Positions 1-12,500 of a stretch of DNA of 64,000 nt are shown here, one piece after another. A model generated the notes under the pieces. It saw only the letters and a program-made list of their open reading frames with translations, was not told the origin of the DNA and did not search any database. This DNA is from Cenococcum geophilum 1.58. Taxonomy: Eukaryota; Ascomycota; Dothideomycetes; Gloniales; Gloniaceae. The stretch's first letter is position 1; each line of letters opens with the position of its first letter. The position numbers and the translations under genes were made by a program. The stretch is from positions 1-64,000 of the forward strand of contig KV748273.1 of assembly GCA_001692895.1 (NCBI GenBank), written 5' to 3'.

Positions 1-1640
1 TTATTTAAAGAAATTTAAGACTTTTTATTAAGTAATTCTCTGAATTTTAAGAGACTACTTAGGCACTATAATCCTATATAAGTGCTATAAACCAGAGAGG
101 TTTATTAGAATATTTAAGGAAATAAAAGAGGGTATTAAAATTCTTGATAACCTCTAACGCTAGAGAAAGAAACTCTATTTTGTAGATTATATAGGAAAAT
201 CCTTTAGAAATCTTAGAAAATCTAAGACGTTCTTCTTAGAATAAACTAAGGTAATATATAATCAACTAAAAAGACAAAAAAACCCTATATTCTTAGTATA
301 ACCGAGAATATTAAGCTACTAATTGGAATTAGAATCTTCTAGAAATTTATAAAGAGCTAGCAAGATTTATTAGTAAATTCTAAGAAAAATAAGCTATTTT
401 ACGTACCCAGTTAAAGACCACCCTTAAACTTAATTTTTAAAACCTTCTTTAAGGCAGCAACGCGCGCATCGTTAATATTAAGCATCTTATTAGAAAATCC
501 GAGAAGTTAATTAATTTTACTTAGAAAATAAAAAATATTGGAAAAAACGAGAATTAAATACCTTATTAACTAAAAAAACACTAAAAAAAATCTTAAAAAA
601 AGAAAGAAGGCAAGATCTATGTCTGCTAAAGGCCTTAGGCATTCTTTTATTTTTATTAAGATTGGAATTTCCCTAAAAAAAGTTAGTTTTATTAAAATAT
701 ATAAGAAATAAACTAGATTTCTTACCTCCTAAAGCCCTTTCTTTGTATACTAAAGCTCCAGAATAGATTCCTAGGTAAAGTAAGAAATTATATTACTATT
801 ATCGGAATTTTTAATAATATACTTCGTAGTTATAGCCGTAAGGAAGTATATCACGTTCCTTAGTACCATTAATCGCCTTTTTAGGCATACGCTAAAAAAT
901 ATTAAATTAGTTATTTTTTGTCTAAAAAATAGCGAAAAACTTACTATATTTTAGACGTAATAGGTATAGCATCTAGGATCTGCGTCCTTATGTCCTTAGA
1001 AACCAGCCCTAAAATGTTAGAAAAACTAAGAAAAAATGCAATCTTTCTTACCTTAACTTCTCCTTAAGGTCTTTGTCTTGTTGCTTTTAGATAGAATTAG
1101 CATATTCTTAGAGCTACTAAGAAAAAAAATACCTTTAAGGGCTTTTTTAATAACTATCTTTTCTTATATGCAGCCTTATTAGCAGTAGTAATTGCAGTAG
1201 CACTAGCAGATCTAATACCCAAAATTTAAAATAATTATTAAAAAAAATAAGAAAAAATAAGAAAAAACAAAAAATAAAGAGAAAAAATATTAGTAAATAA
1301 AGCAATAGACTGTATATTAAATAATTCTTCCTAGTAAGAAAGGAAGCCTAAGATATTGGAAAATCCGATAATTAAGTAATTAATAGGGTAGAAAACCCAG
1401 AAATAAATTTCCTAAAAAGTTTTAAAAATTGGAAACGTTAATTTAAAGCTAATATGTTAAAATAACCGAGAAATTAATAAGCGGTATAACATAAAACTAA
1501 GAAATAAATTTCCCAAAAATTTTTGAAAATTTAAATTGTTAATTTAAAGCTAATATGTTAAAATAACTAAGAAACTGGTAAGCGGTATAATATAAAACCA
1601 AGAAAAGAAAAAATAGATCTTTATTAATTTAAAAATATAA
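1..1640. repeat. Unclassified AT-rich, RIP-like repeat remnant
   Basis: This stretch is strongly AT-rich, poor in CpA and TpG and rich in TpA, like the retroelements further right, so it is probably an old repeat damaged by RIP. I read all frames loosely and found no reverse transcriptase, integrase or transposase motif. No long open frame exists on either strand. It runs off the left edge of the window, so its type cannot be decided here. Confidence 0.5.
1399..1600. repeat. Two tandem copies of a 101-base unit
   Basis: A unit starting agaaataaattt at 1,399 recurs at 1,500. Both copies contain gttaatttaaagctaatatg and end near gcggtataa. The copies differ mainly by transitions. It lies at the right end of the unclassified AT-rich remnant and could be a subterminal repeat of that element. 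Confidence 0.8.
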
Positions 1641-2140
1641 TTCCAGAGGCCTTTTTTTTCTAAAAATACATGAAAATTATATAACTTGAAAAATTACTTA
1701 CTTAGGAGGCATGTTGGATGCTCTATAAGAGCTGTTAGATTGAAAATCTAGTATATAAGTTAGTTTATGACGTATATAGCTAATATAAAGCTCTAGCTTA
1801 CTGGATATTCGCTCATTGATTGAGCGATGGGGTATTGAAGGTCGACGGGTCAATTGAGAGTGAAGATATCTTGGGCGCCAAGACCTCGCGTATGCTAGGC
1901 CGTTTCGGGTCTGGCGCCCCGACCGTCCGCGCCTGGACGGTTACCATCCGAGAAGAAGGTCGACTCGAGACTGGTATCTCTCTCCCACCTTTTCTAATGC
2001 CCTACTTTTACCCTAAATAACGTATTTTTAAAAATCTAATCGATTATATAACTAAAGCTACTTTTTAAGAATATTTATATAAAAACCCTATAGTATAAAA
2101 GTAAGTTGTTAAAATTACAGGTAGAAAAACGTAAAGTGAC
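1641..2140. other. Gene-free stretch with a GC-rich pocket at 1,820-2,030
   Basis: AT-rich flanks surround about 200 bases of much higher G+C, including gggcgccaag and ctggcgccccgacc, that retain CpA and TpG and so escaped RIP. A 66-codon open frame crosses the pocket from 1,820 but resembles no family I know, so I do not call it a gene. A short hairpin (cgctca, 5-base loop, tgagcg) sits at about 1,810-1,826. Confidence 0.4.
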
Positions 2141-2169
2141 TTTTTTAGGTCGACCCGTGAGATTTAAAG

Positions 2170-2526
2170 CGATGAGTTTGGATAAAGTGCGACCGACTGC
2201 CTATACCTAATATCCCATATAATATAGCTACAACGTCGTTATTTATTGCAATAGATAGAGAAGCTAAAGAGCTCCTACCTTATAGTATTTTTATAATAAC
2301 TTAACGTTATAAAAGGGTCGAGGTACGGCAGTGAAAAAGGCAATTTTGGTGTATTTTTGATAAAATGCGACCGACTGCCCATATCTAATATTTTTTATAA
2401 TATAGCCACGACGTCGTTATTTAGTGCAATAGATATAGAAGCTAAAGAGCTTCTATCTCATAGTATTTTTATAATAACTAGACGTTATAAAAGGGGCGAG
2501 ATACGGCAGTGAAAAAGGTGATTTTG
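2170..2526. repeat. Tandem duplication, 178-base unit, two copies
   Basis: The unit begins near gataaagtgcgaccgactgc and ends near cggcagtgaaaaagg. Its landmarks recur at exactly 178 bases: gaccgactgc at 2,191 and 2,369, and gtgaaaaagg at 2,331 and 2,509. The copies differ mostly by C/T and G/A changes. No coding potential is visible; the unit may come from a longer satellite or a repeat of a mobile element. Confidence 0.9.
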
Positions 2527-3130
2527 ACGCTGTATTCCCAGAGCCTCGCCTGGGCGCGATTTTGTCGCAAAATCTTACATAGCTAACGGCTTTATATTTT
2601 AATAAAAATCTAATCGATTATAGAAGAGGCTAAGGTAACCTACTTTATTAACTTATTAGATTAAATTAACGTTGTTAAGTAGTGAAGTATATGTAAGAAA
2701 GGGTCTCCCATACAAAATCGCGATAATTTAAGTCGAGCCTCACCAAAACTCGCACCATAGGCCCTCAGACGGCAGGGCAGACTTAAGGCTAGTAGACAGC
2801 TGATTGGTTAAAAAGGAGTGACTAGTAACACTTTAGTATTAGTGAGTCGGCCTTAAGCTCTGCCCTTGCCGTCTGAGTCGCTTACTGAGATAAGGGAGGC
2901 GTAAAGCTGCCGGCCACCACTACTTATCCACTCTCTACTCTCCCTGTTCGTTGCCCGGATGCCACTCGGACTAAATGCACACGTATATACGTTTCTCGTG
3001 GCGTCTGACAACAATGAATATGGCTATAATCTCTTCTACTACGTAGTAGTACCCGATGCCCAGGATTATGTGTTACTGTGTTTTTGAAAATATCGGGAAC
3101 TCGCGCAGAGCCGCAACGTCGCACACCGCG
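2527..3130. other. Lightly mutated non-coding stretch left of the Tc1 element
   Basis: Base composition is nearer to normal than in most of the window. The stretch contains a pair of inverted repeats (described separately) and a sequence at 2,735 (cctcaccaaaactcgcacc) that resembles the start of the Tc1-like element at 3,131 (ccccaccaaaattcgcaat). A 74-codon minus-strand frame at 2,924-3,148 matches nothing I know. I see no gene. Confidence 0.4.
2763..2877. repeat. Inverted repeat, 27-28-base arms, about 60-base loop
   Basis: The left arm (2,763-2,789, cctcagacggcagggcag and on to aaggc) is nearly complementary to the right arm (2,850-2,877, gccttaagctctgccc and on to gtctgag), with two or three single-base differences. 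It could be a small MITE or a foldback unit. No clear target-site duplication was found. Confidence 0.7.
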
Positions 3131-3615
3131 CCCCACCAAAATTCGCAATTCTTTCGATTTTTACCATCACCAACGCGCCCAAAAGGCTTATAATAAGGCT
3201 ATTGTTCTTGCCTAATTAGATAATATATATACAGCGATTGGTGTTAGCTTTTTTAGTCTCCAAATGGCAGCCGCTTTTGTGACTACTGTACCCTTTATCC
3301 CGCCATTAAGTAGTAATATATCCCGCCTCCTTAAAGTGCCCTCTTGTATATGTGCCGCATATCTGCCTAATTGCGAAATATAGAAAGGCCTTAAAGCTTG
3401 CAAAGTTTTCTATAAGCCGGTGGTTCCTTTTGATCCATACCTTAATATTATTAAACGTTGCCTCGATAGGATTAAAATCTGGCGAGTACGGTGGTAGGAA
3501 CTTTAGTAGAACGCCATACTCCTTGTAGAGCTCTTGGAGTCGTGTTAACTTATAAATAGACGCGTTATTAAGAATAAGAACTAATTATGGCCCTAGATAT
3601 AGCGTATAGTAAGGG
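3131..3615 (-). mobile_element. Tc1/mariner-type DNA transposon G, left part
   Basis: This is the downstream end of a DDE_3-type (Tc1/mariner superfamily) transposon on the minus strand. The possible terminal sequence ccccaccaaaattcgc is at about 3,131, followed by an untranslated stretch and the transposase C-terminus. Element A cuts it at 3,615 with a 5-base target duplication (aaggg), and the transposon continues at 46,346. This left part shows little RIP. It is the oldest layer of the nest. Confidence 0.8.
3306..3610 (-). pseudogene. Tc1/mariner transposase, C-terminal catalytic part
   Basis: The minus-strand reading gives LVLILNNASIYKLTRLQELY, then LPPYSPDFNPIE at about 3,462-3,497, then IKRNHRLIENFASFKAF and CGTYTRGHFKEAGY, ending at a TAA at 3,306-3,308. 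The PYSPDFNPIE block carries the third catalytic acid of DDE_3 transposases. The second catalytic Asp, normally LILDNAS, here reads LILNNAS, as expected from one G-to-A change. The family cuts and pastes DNA between TA targets. The N-terminal side lies beyond element A at 46,351-46,620 and the DNA-binding domain is not in view, so the gene is dead. Confidence 0.85.
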
Positions 3616-3859
3616 TGTTAGCGACTCAGTCAATCGAGGCACGAGCACGGCAAAAGGGTCGCGTAAGCCTGTACGATTGGATTGTCTATAAACGAGGATC
3701 CAAAGCTAGAGAAAGGAAAAGGGACGGAGGGCGGCGCCGCTCGACGTTATATACAATCCTCTGATCACGTGACGGCAATTGTCTAAAACTGTGTGGAACT
3801 GTCTGCGACTGTCTGCGACTATCCGCCATAATCCACCAGTTTCCACCAGCGCTGTAACA
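3616..3859 (-). repeat. LTR of element A, left (3' LTR on its strand)
   Basis: On the plus strand it runs from tgttagcgactcagtc to gcgctgtaaca. A C-rich tract (accccccct on the plus strand) at 3,862-3,870 is the polypurine tract on the element's strand and fixes this as its 3' LTR. This copy keeps most CpA, TpG and CpG sites, unlike its partner at 46,102. Confidence 0.9.
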
Positions 3860-5216
3860 TTACCCCCCCTCCAAAAAAGCCTGCCCGCAGGCTTTGTACG
3901 TCCGTATTATGTCTATAGGGTATTCTTATCTTTATACTTAATAGGCAGCTTATTATCTTCGCTATTCTAGTACTTTATCTACTTATTAAAGTACTTTAGG
4001 GGTTTAGGTTTGTTAGGGTAATAACTATAAAACTTTTAAAGCTTATAGGGACTACCTATAAAGTTCTATATAGGGTACTAAGTGGGGTCTAGATTATACC
4101 CTTTCTAACTAATATAATATTCTAACGTTCTCCTTATAAGCTTATAGGCTAGTATTTCTTTAATTTCCTATTTATCGTTACCGTTAACTTAGATTAGTAG
4201 GGAAGGTTTATTCTTTAATTTAGGTAATAGGTTATTTATAGCTTTCCGTAGTTTATCTAGAGAGAAAATAGGGTAAACTTTAATTAAATCTAGGAGCTTT
4301 ACTTTGTATAAGTTGCCTATCTTCTTAAAAACCATATACGGTCCTACTATCTAATAGTCTAGCTTATAGCTAGGTCGTTCTGTTTTTTAGTTTTTTATTA
4401 TAACCTAGACTATATCTCCTACAATAAAGTTAGGCTCTTGCCTATGCTTATTCGCCTGCTATTATATTAATTTTTAGGCCTTTTTTAGATTTATACGAGC
4501 TTCTATTTAAGCTTTTTTTAAGCGCTTGGCGTACTACAATGCTTTCTTATACAATAGTTTTTTATATACAGTCTGGGGTCCTTTTAGTCTTTCCTAGTTA
4601 AAGCTTATATAGGGTAAGTAACCTATTTCTAGTTAAATAGGGGCAAATCCTATAAAGTTGTGGGGTAGGGTTGCTTAGGTATAGTTTATTAGGGGTAGTA
4701 GTTTAGCCTAGTTATCTTAAAAGTAGTTAATAAAGGGCTAAAGTCTCTAATCTAAGTATTAATTTATAATTTCCGTCTAACTATCTATTTAGGGGTGGTA
4801 TACTATAGAAAGCTTTAGCTTAATGCCTAAGATCTAGTTAAACTTATTCTAGAAAGCCAATATAAATTACGGCCTATAATTAAATATAATAGTATCTAGT
4901 AGTTTATAGATTTAGTAGACGTAGTAGATATATAGTTAGGCTGCTTCTTTAGCATTAATATTCTTATAATATAAGATTAAGAACGGGCGCTTACTAAAGT
5001 GGTTAACTAAAATTATAACTATATTATATCTGTTACGGTCTATAAATAGCTTATAAAAGTCTATAAAAATATACTACTAGGTGCGTTTTAGTATTAGGAG
5101 TGGTTTTAATAGCCTTAGGGTCTTATCTTGTAGGATTATAGATTTATAGTAGCTATCGCAGTTCCATATATAACAGTTAATATTTATAACTATTCTAGGC
5201 TAGTAGTAGCGGTTAC
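3860..5216 (-). mobile_element. Element A, polypurine tract and integrase region (fossil)
   Basis: Minus-strand translation shows the C-terminal half of a gypsy integrase. It includes the stretch after the catalytic core and the GPY/F-like box near 4,330-4,400. The first bases hold the polypurine tract and a small hairpin. LINE K entered at the right edge. The region is broken many times over. Confidence 0.8.
3876..3895. other. Perfect hairpin beside the polypurine tract of A
   Basis: The sequence aaagcctgcccgcaggcttt is a 9-base stem around a 2-base centre, just inside the 3' LTR of A. A counterpart exists at the same place in F (57,255-57,274) and in M (40,179-40,198). Confidence 0.8.
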
Positions 5217-5230
5217 TAATAATCTTATAA

Positions 5231-5982
5231 TGCAGGCCCCCACAATACAAGACATTGCTCAAATCAAGACCAAACAAAATGCGTGAACTGCCACCGAAGC
5301 ATATATAAGGCGTAGGAGAGAGAAGACTGCATTAAATACAGGAGACGGAAGGCAAGGGCTTAACAGCTGCGGGAATAACTACACGCTAGGTTATACAAAT
5401 GAAAACAATAGGCGATAAGCTAGGGGGACGCAGGCGCCTTCCTAGCGTTTCCTACCTTTAATACTAGAGGGCTAGGCCAGCCATCCTAAGCCTTAACGGG
5501 CCAGAAGCGACGCCGTACAACATCACCAGACTAATTAGGGATATAAGGGTCACAGGGGACACAAGGGAGAGGACGCCCCGTAGGAAGACCTCTATAGACA
5601 GCAATAGTAGGCTTAAGACTAGGACAATTACGAATTAGACTTAATGCGGTAAATATAATATTTGTAGCCGACCTATAAAGGGTATATAGCCGACTAGTAA
5701 GAATAGGGGAAGAACCGGTAATAATAACAGATTTAGATATAGAAGCGCTAATAGGAATATAAAACACGGGAATAGAAAGCTCTATATAAAATAAGTAGTA
5801 ACTAGGGTGTAGATATAAAAGATAAAAGCTCTAAATATCCTAGAGAAAGTAAAAATAGAAAAAGTAAGGAATAAAGGAGAGTTAAAGGACCCTTACCGGG
5901 GGTCCGCCACCTATCCATTATATAGTATAACTACGGCAATATAAACCACCGCCTTATAAGGCCCCTACTAGACAGTCTAGAC
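5231..5982 (+). pseudogene. LINE K, ORF1-side remnant
   Basis: This is the 5' piece of K, from the target duplication to the point where B entered. Plus-strand frames give readable stretches such as VGLRLGQLRIRLNAV and VRIGEEPVIITDLDIEALIG at about 5,600-5,760, interrupted by stops. No nucleic-acid-binding motif was recognised, so ORF1 is assigned by position only. A 78-codon minus-strand frame over 5,531-5,767 is a shadow. Confidence 0.5.
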
Positions 5983-6404
5983 TGTTACGGACGCTTTAAG
6001 TACGATGTTACAACTACTTAGAGAAGAGTCGGAAAAAGCTAGTTGGTTAATATAGGTACGGACCAGGATGGAACCTGTGGAACTATGTGACGAGGAATAG
6101 TAAGCGAGTCACATAATGGTTAAACGTGTTGGCTATATTAAATGTAAGGAACGTTATATCTAATACAGACAAGACGTACATTACATATAAGAAGGATTTC
6201 TTAGGAGTACGGTTGTGTATTTAAGGACCCTTAGTCCCTACCTAGATAGTTCCTTCCTTATAGTAATTCTTAGAATACAATTAGAGTTAATTTGTTAGGC
6301 AACCACTCTACTAGTTATTATTACGTTGTTAACTTACTTATAATACCTACACACCTAGCCCATTAATAAGTCCACCATAGTCCCTACTACAAGGCTTCGT
6401 TACA
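5983..6404 (+). repeat. 5' LTR of element B
   Basis: It runs from tgttacggacgcttt to aaggcttcgttaca, 422 bases. Its partner is 21,539-21,960. The two differ mainly by transitions, as expected from RIP rather than from slow ageing, so LTR divergence cannot date the insertion. Confidence 0.92.
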
Positions 6405-9142
6405 TAATTACTACTACAGTTACGGTTTTAATAAGTTAAATAATATGCCACTAAAAGCAGCCACTATAACGCCATTAACGGCGGCAACTACGTCAGGATT
6501 AGGTAACGACACTAGTATAGTAGACACTAACTCACAATAACCTGTAATAGTAGGACAGTTATAAATAATAGTTAATTAGTTAACGGGAGATAATGCGGTA
6601 CTTAAAAATAGGATTAATAGGATAGGAGCAGTAAAGGTTAAGTTACTATTAATTAAAAGATTCTTAGGAGAAAGATTAAAGCTTAAAGGATTTCTTATGT
6701 AAATACACTTTAAGGTTGCGTAGGAAGGAGTAAAGCTGGCAATAACTATAGATTAAGTAGCATATGTAGGATTGTTCTTATTAGGAAGAGCACTTAAATA
6801 GTTTAAGCCTTACCTTATAGAGATATAAGTAAACGGAATAATAATAACAAACTAGGAAGTACGGTTTATATTTTTAAGCTAGAATGGATTTATAGAGCGA
6901 CTTACACAGATATTTAGGGACCTGGAAGCAATAACTATAGCAGAAAAAAAGCTTTAGGACCTAATATAACGAACTTTAGCAATTAAGTATATAACATAAT
7001 TCCAAACGCTAGCTATATAACTTAAGTGGAATAATAAGGCGCTTATGGCACAGTATAAATAGGGACTTAAGGCTAAAGTCTAGGACGTAATTATTCTAAT
7101 AGAAGATGCGGATACCCTAAGGGAATTAATAAATTAAGCGATTAAGATTAATAATAGGATCTTCTAAAGGGAATAGGCTAAGAAAGGCTAGGACAGAGTT
7201 CTATAGTTATATAAGGCGTAAAGTACGCAACAACTAAAGCTAAATTAAAAACTATAGTATGGCGCAGAGCTAATAGACCTAAGTGGTACTAAAGAAACCT
7301 ATAAAAGATGGAGTAAGAAACTATAGAAACTTAGAGGTTAAGGATCTAGTAATTATAGGACTAAGGAGCATAGGCTAAACCAGGGATCGCAATAGTAGAA
7401 GACGTTTAGGCGGACTCTATAATAAAGTTAATAGTTTAGAGACGGAGCTTATATAAATTACGGAAAATAGGGTTACTTCGCAAGGGATTGTAAAGATGGT
7501 TAGAGTTACTATATAATAAAGGGAACCAGATTAGCAGTATATAACACATATATATAAAGGGACGATAGTACGCTGCGAGGAACAAAAGAATATTCAATTA
7601 GAAGTTTTGCGTTTTATTACAACAACGTATACCAAATTTATAAAGACGCCAAGTATAGTGTAAGCTATTGGCTATAAGAGCTAGAGTTAAAGGGACTTAG
7701 AGGAACTAAAGAGTTAGACAAAGAATAGGATTGACTCTATAAGCTAGATTAAGATGTTACAGTAATATATAGATAAGGATTAGTAATAATAATAATAAAG
7801 TTGGAGTACTTATTAATTAACCGCGATAAGGATAGTAAAGGAACTAACTAGGGGTATCTAAACCTTAATAACGTAACGGAAGTAGAGACTAAGACCGCTA
7901 TAGAGCAAGGTTTAGTAACGGGTATTATAATACCGTTAGATACGGTATCTATTGCTTTATAAGACGGAAGGAGTAATATCTAGAAACGATTAAGCAAGCA
8001 GACGACTGCTAGTACTAGCTTACCACTTAATAAAGGTAAAAGGCTAAAGGCTTAAGATTTTTAAGACGAGATAAGAAACGACTAAGATTCTTAAGATAAG
8101 ATAAGGTAAGCTTAAAGACTTATAACGGACAGAAACTAATAGAGTAGAGTAGTAGCTTAGTTTAAGGACATACGAATAAGCTTAGGACAAGAATTCCCAA
8201 TGGTATAAGATTCTTAAGATAAGATAAGTGAGATTTAGGACTCTTAAGATAAGATGAGGACACTAGTAAAGCCTAGTTAGACTAAGGCTAGAGCTAAGCT
8301 TAAGTTAGAAGTAAGCTTAGGATTAAAGAATCTAAGGGGTTAAGAATTTAGAGCGTAAATTAGAACACCTATAAGTAAGAGGCAAGAGGCTTCTTTATAG
8401 ATTAGAGAATCTGCAGTATAAACAGTAATTAGACTAGGAGACAGATATATAGACTTAGAGGACTTACTAGGGGAACATAGTATTTAGCCTAAAGATTAAA
8501 AAGTTAATACTAAGATTAAGAAGCACGAAGACTTTAAGGATCTACTTATAAAACGCGACGTAAAAGAAACTATAGAGGAATTTAGGGTAAGAATTACCTT
8601 ATAGCAAAAACAGAAACTAGATAAGAGATCTAGTATATTGGGACGTATAAGGGATAGAGCGCTAGTATAAAAAGTCACTAATAGGCCTAGAATAGGCATA
8701 CTAAGAGCTAAGTGGCTTACTAAACTGGAATAAGAAGAGGATCTAGGGATTCTTACTAGGTTTGAAGAACGATATACTAAAGGCTGTTATAATGTAGCGA
8801 TAAAGAGATATTTCCTTACGGATAAGCCGTATATACTTAAGCAGCTATACTAAAAGTGGTATAGGTAACGACATAATAATAAGTGGGAAGATTTCTATAT
8901 ATAGTTAGACGAAAAAGTTATCTAAGACCACCCAATTATAGAGAAGGCTATAACTTATATTAAGGGGGCCTTAATTATAATGTTAAAAGATTTAAAGGAG
9001 TAATTAGAGGACTAGAGAAGTAAAAGATAAATCTTAGTACCTACAAACGAAGTTGCAACGCTTAGATTAATACAAGAGAGGTTTAAACTCTAGGATAAAG
9101 ACAAACTAAGAGTTAACCTAAGACATTAAGTATATTATACAC
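6405..9142 (+). mobile_element. Element B, gag region (fossil)
   Basis: The plus-strand reading is gag-like, with a CCHC zinc knuckle at about 7,446-7,490. Four imperfect copies of a gattcttaagataagat-type unit at 8,060-8,260 would encode an acidic Asp-Ser-x-Asp-Glu repeat. The region ends where element C entered after tacac at 9,138-9,142. It is broken many times. Confidence 0.75.
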
Positions 9143-9567
9143 TGTAACGGAACCTTGTAGCAAGAACTACGGTAGGCTCGTTATTGGGCTAGGTGTATAG
9201 GAAATGCAAGTATAAAAGTCAACAATGTAATAATAACTGGTGGAGTAGTTGCCTAACAGATTAACTCCAATTATATTCTGAGAATTACTACGAGGAAGGA
9301 ACTATCTAGGTAGGGACTAAGGGTCCTTAAATACACAACCGTACTCCTAAGAAAGTTATTACTCTATCTGCTCTATCTACTCTATTCGCTCTATAATAGA
9401 TCTTATAGATTATATAGATTATACAGATTATATCACGTAACTCTACTTACTATTCCTTATTATATAGTTCTATAGGTTCTATCCTAGACCGTGCTTATAT
9501 TAACTAACTAGCTTCTTCCGACTTCTCTCTAAGTAGTTATAATATTATACTTAAAGCGTCCATAATA
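9143..9567 (-). repeat. LTR of element C, left (3' LTR on its strand)
   Basis: On the plus strand it runs from tgtaacggaaccttgtag to ttaaagcgtccataata, followed by a pyrimidine tract (ctatttccctcc) that is the polypurine tract on the element's strand. Confidence 0.9.
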
Positions 9568-12500
9568 CTATTTCCCTCCTCTCTATCTTCGTCCTTAAAA
9601 ATACCTAGCATCTCTAGGTCGTTTATTAGAGGTGTAATATCCATTTAATTAATTTGGTTAATATTGTTACTTATAATGCCTAAAGTACCTTCTTCTTCTT
9701 CTATAGCCCGTCGGTCTCGTACCGTTGCTATAATATTATCTCTTGGCGAGATAATGCCTTCTCCGTGTTCTTGTTATGTGAAAGAGGGGCTAGTTTACGT
9801 TGTGTTGGCGAGTCCTTTATCCTAGTAACCTTCCTCTTATTTAGAGTGCACTAAAGCGAATATTTAGTTATCCTGTAACGTTCGCTCTATCTCTAATATT
9901 AAATATACGCGACCTATTACTCTTAATAGTCGTCTAGTTCCCTAATTAATTTGTCTTAGGGTCTTATATTTAATCTAAGGTAGAAAAACTTAAGGGTAAT
10001 CTTGCCGTAGCGCTAGTAGAAGCCTATCGTTAATCTAAAGAATCTGCTCGTGCCCTTAAGGCTTAGCAGTCTACCTTTATAAAAGTTTAGTATCTTTAAC
10101 GTGTTTATAAGAAGGTTCGCTTTAAGGAGTAGAAACTTATAGAGTAAGGTCTGTAGGAACTAGGTAATAAAAAAACGGATTCTCTTTTAATAGAGAAGGA
10201 AATAGATCCGAGTAGTTCGGCAACTGCTCTTCTTAGGTCCCCCTTAGGTAACTTATTCTTTGGCGATCCTTTTTTATTAATACTACCTAACCTAATCTCT
10301 TCTAATACTCCTATACCTTTTCTATAGCGTTTTTTAAATTCTTTAGTAGCTCCTAGGTAGTCTTAGTATAGCCTATCTACTTAACCTTATACCATATTTC
10401 GTCGTTAATGTCCTTATAATTAACAATCTTTAATACTTGCCATTTATCTTCTTCTTATCCTCTATATATGTCTGCTTTATAGACCGGTAGCTTAATATTC
10501 CTATATGCTAGCTCTAGTATTATAATATGNTGTATAGGGTAGATCTTTATTTTAGCTGGTAGGTTTAACTTAAATATAACTGGTGAAATCCTCTACGTAA
10601 TTTTAAAAGGTCCTAGTCTAATATGGTCCAACTTCTTGCTTAGTTATTAACTCTTAAAATTTTTATATAGTAGCTATACTTTATCTCCCTCCTTAAGATC
10701 TGGTCCCTTAGATCTCTTAGCATTATAGTACTTTTTTATTTTCTCTTATACTTTTTTTACTAATTCTATAAGGTCTGCATAAAGATTTATTAATGTCTTT
10801 ATTCTCTCTTTAGCTATACTACTCGTTTTCTTTACTTGCCGTAGTAACAACGATATTTTCGGCTTATATCCGTAATTTGCCTTAAATAGTAATATGCCTA
10901 TTCCCTCTTAAGGTGTTGTATTATATACAAACTATATAACTGGTAACAGTAATACCTAATTATTCTATGCATAATTAATATAATGCCTTAGGTACTGCTT
11001 TAGCGTCTAATTTAATTTTTCCGTTTAACCGTCTGTCTGTGGATAATATACGGTGGAAGTTACTACTTAAACTCCTTACTCTGCTAAGAATACTTCCTAG
11101 AATACTGCTATAAATCTTAGATCTCTATCCGATATAATCTTACTTAGTACTCTATATCTTACAAATACTTCTTTAACGTAGATTCTAGCGATATCTTCCG
11201 CTAAGATTTCTTCTATATATGCTATAAAGTATCCCCACTTTATAAGCTTATCTACTATTACTAAAATCACGTTATAATCTTGTCCAGTAATGGGATTTTT
11301 TAATTTTGGCAACTTAATAATAAAGTCTTATAATATGACCTCCTATAGTCTCTCTAGTATTTTAACAGGTTATAGCCCTCTATATGGCTTATACCTTATT
11401 AGTTTATTTCTTTAGCAATCTAGATATTCCTTTATAACCCTTCTAGCTATCCTTTAGATTCCATTAATAATATACTCCTCCTAGAGTCTTAATACTAAGC
11501 CCATAGCTCCATTATATCCTTAGGTTAGTCCCTTATGGAAGTCCTTTATAAACTGCTCTGCTATGCTTCTTAGGATATACTTTACTTCTCGATTTTCGTA
11601 TATATCTATCTATAGATCTTCTAGCTATGCTTTTAGAATTTTTTGTGCCTAAAAGCTTTCTAGTGTCTTATAGACTTTCTCTAGTTTGTTATCTTCTTAA
11701 GTTACTACAATTTTTAGATGATTGTACCTAATTAATCCATCTATATCTTTTCGCAATAAAGCCCCTAATGGCTTTTCCTTATTTTATAGTTTAGCTTTAC
11801 GGCTTAGAGCATCTGCCTGCGTATTATCTGTACCTTTAGTATACTAAATCTTAAAATGGTATTCCGTAAGCATCTCTGCCCATCTAACCTATCTTTAGTT
11901 AAGTTCCTTTATTATTAAAAATCCTATTAGGTTCTTATAATCCGTCTTAACTATAAATAGTTTCTTTGTGCTTTACAAGAATGCTCTCTATTCCTTTAAT
12001 ACTATAACTATACCTAACAACTCCTTGTTATAGATGTTATAGTTTAACTCCGGTAGTATTATCTTCCAACTATAGTATGCTACTAGGTGCTATCTATCTT
12101 AATGCCTTTATATAAAGCATGCCCCTAGTATATAGTCTAATATATCCGTTTCTATAACCGTCTCTAGTCCTAGTTAATAGATCTTAAGAACTGGCTCCTG
12201 GGTAAATAACTCTTTAACTTTTTTAAAGAGTTCTCTTTACTCCTCTCCCCATACCTATAGTTCTTCTTTCTTTATTAACCGCGTAAATAGCTTAATATTC
12301 TTTAACTACTGCGCTATAAACCTTCTACAGTAATTATAAAACCCTAGAAACGATCTTAACTATATAACGTTCTCTAGTTTTTACTAATTNACTATAGCCT
12401 TAATCTTTTTTAGATCTATACTAAGTTAGCCTAATTTAATAATAAATCTAACGAAATTGGTCTTCCTAGTAAAGAACTCGCATTTCTTAATTNCTACTAG

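Noticed and set aside
1695-1760. tRNA-Phe-like anticodon arm (ttaga, ttgaaaa loop, tctag)
   Set aside because: The D arm is too short and no T arm or acceptor stem can be found, so it is at best a chance match or a decayed tRNA-derived piece.
1820-2020. 66-codon open frame in a GC-rich pocket
   Set aside because: No family resemblance, no introns or promoter signs, and one short frame in a GC-rich patch is expected by chance.
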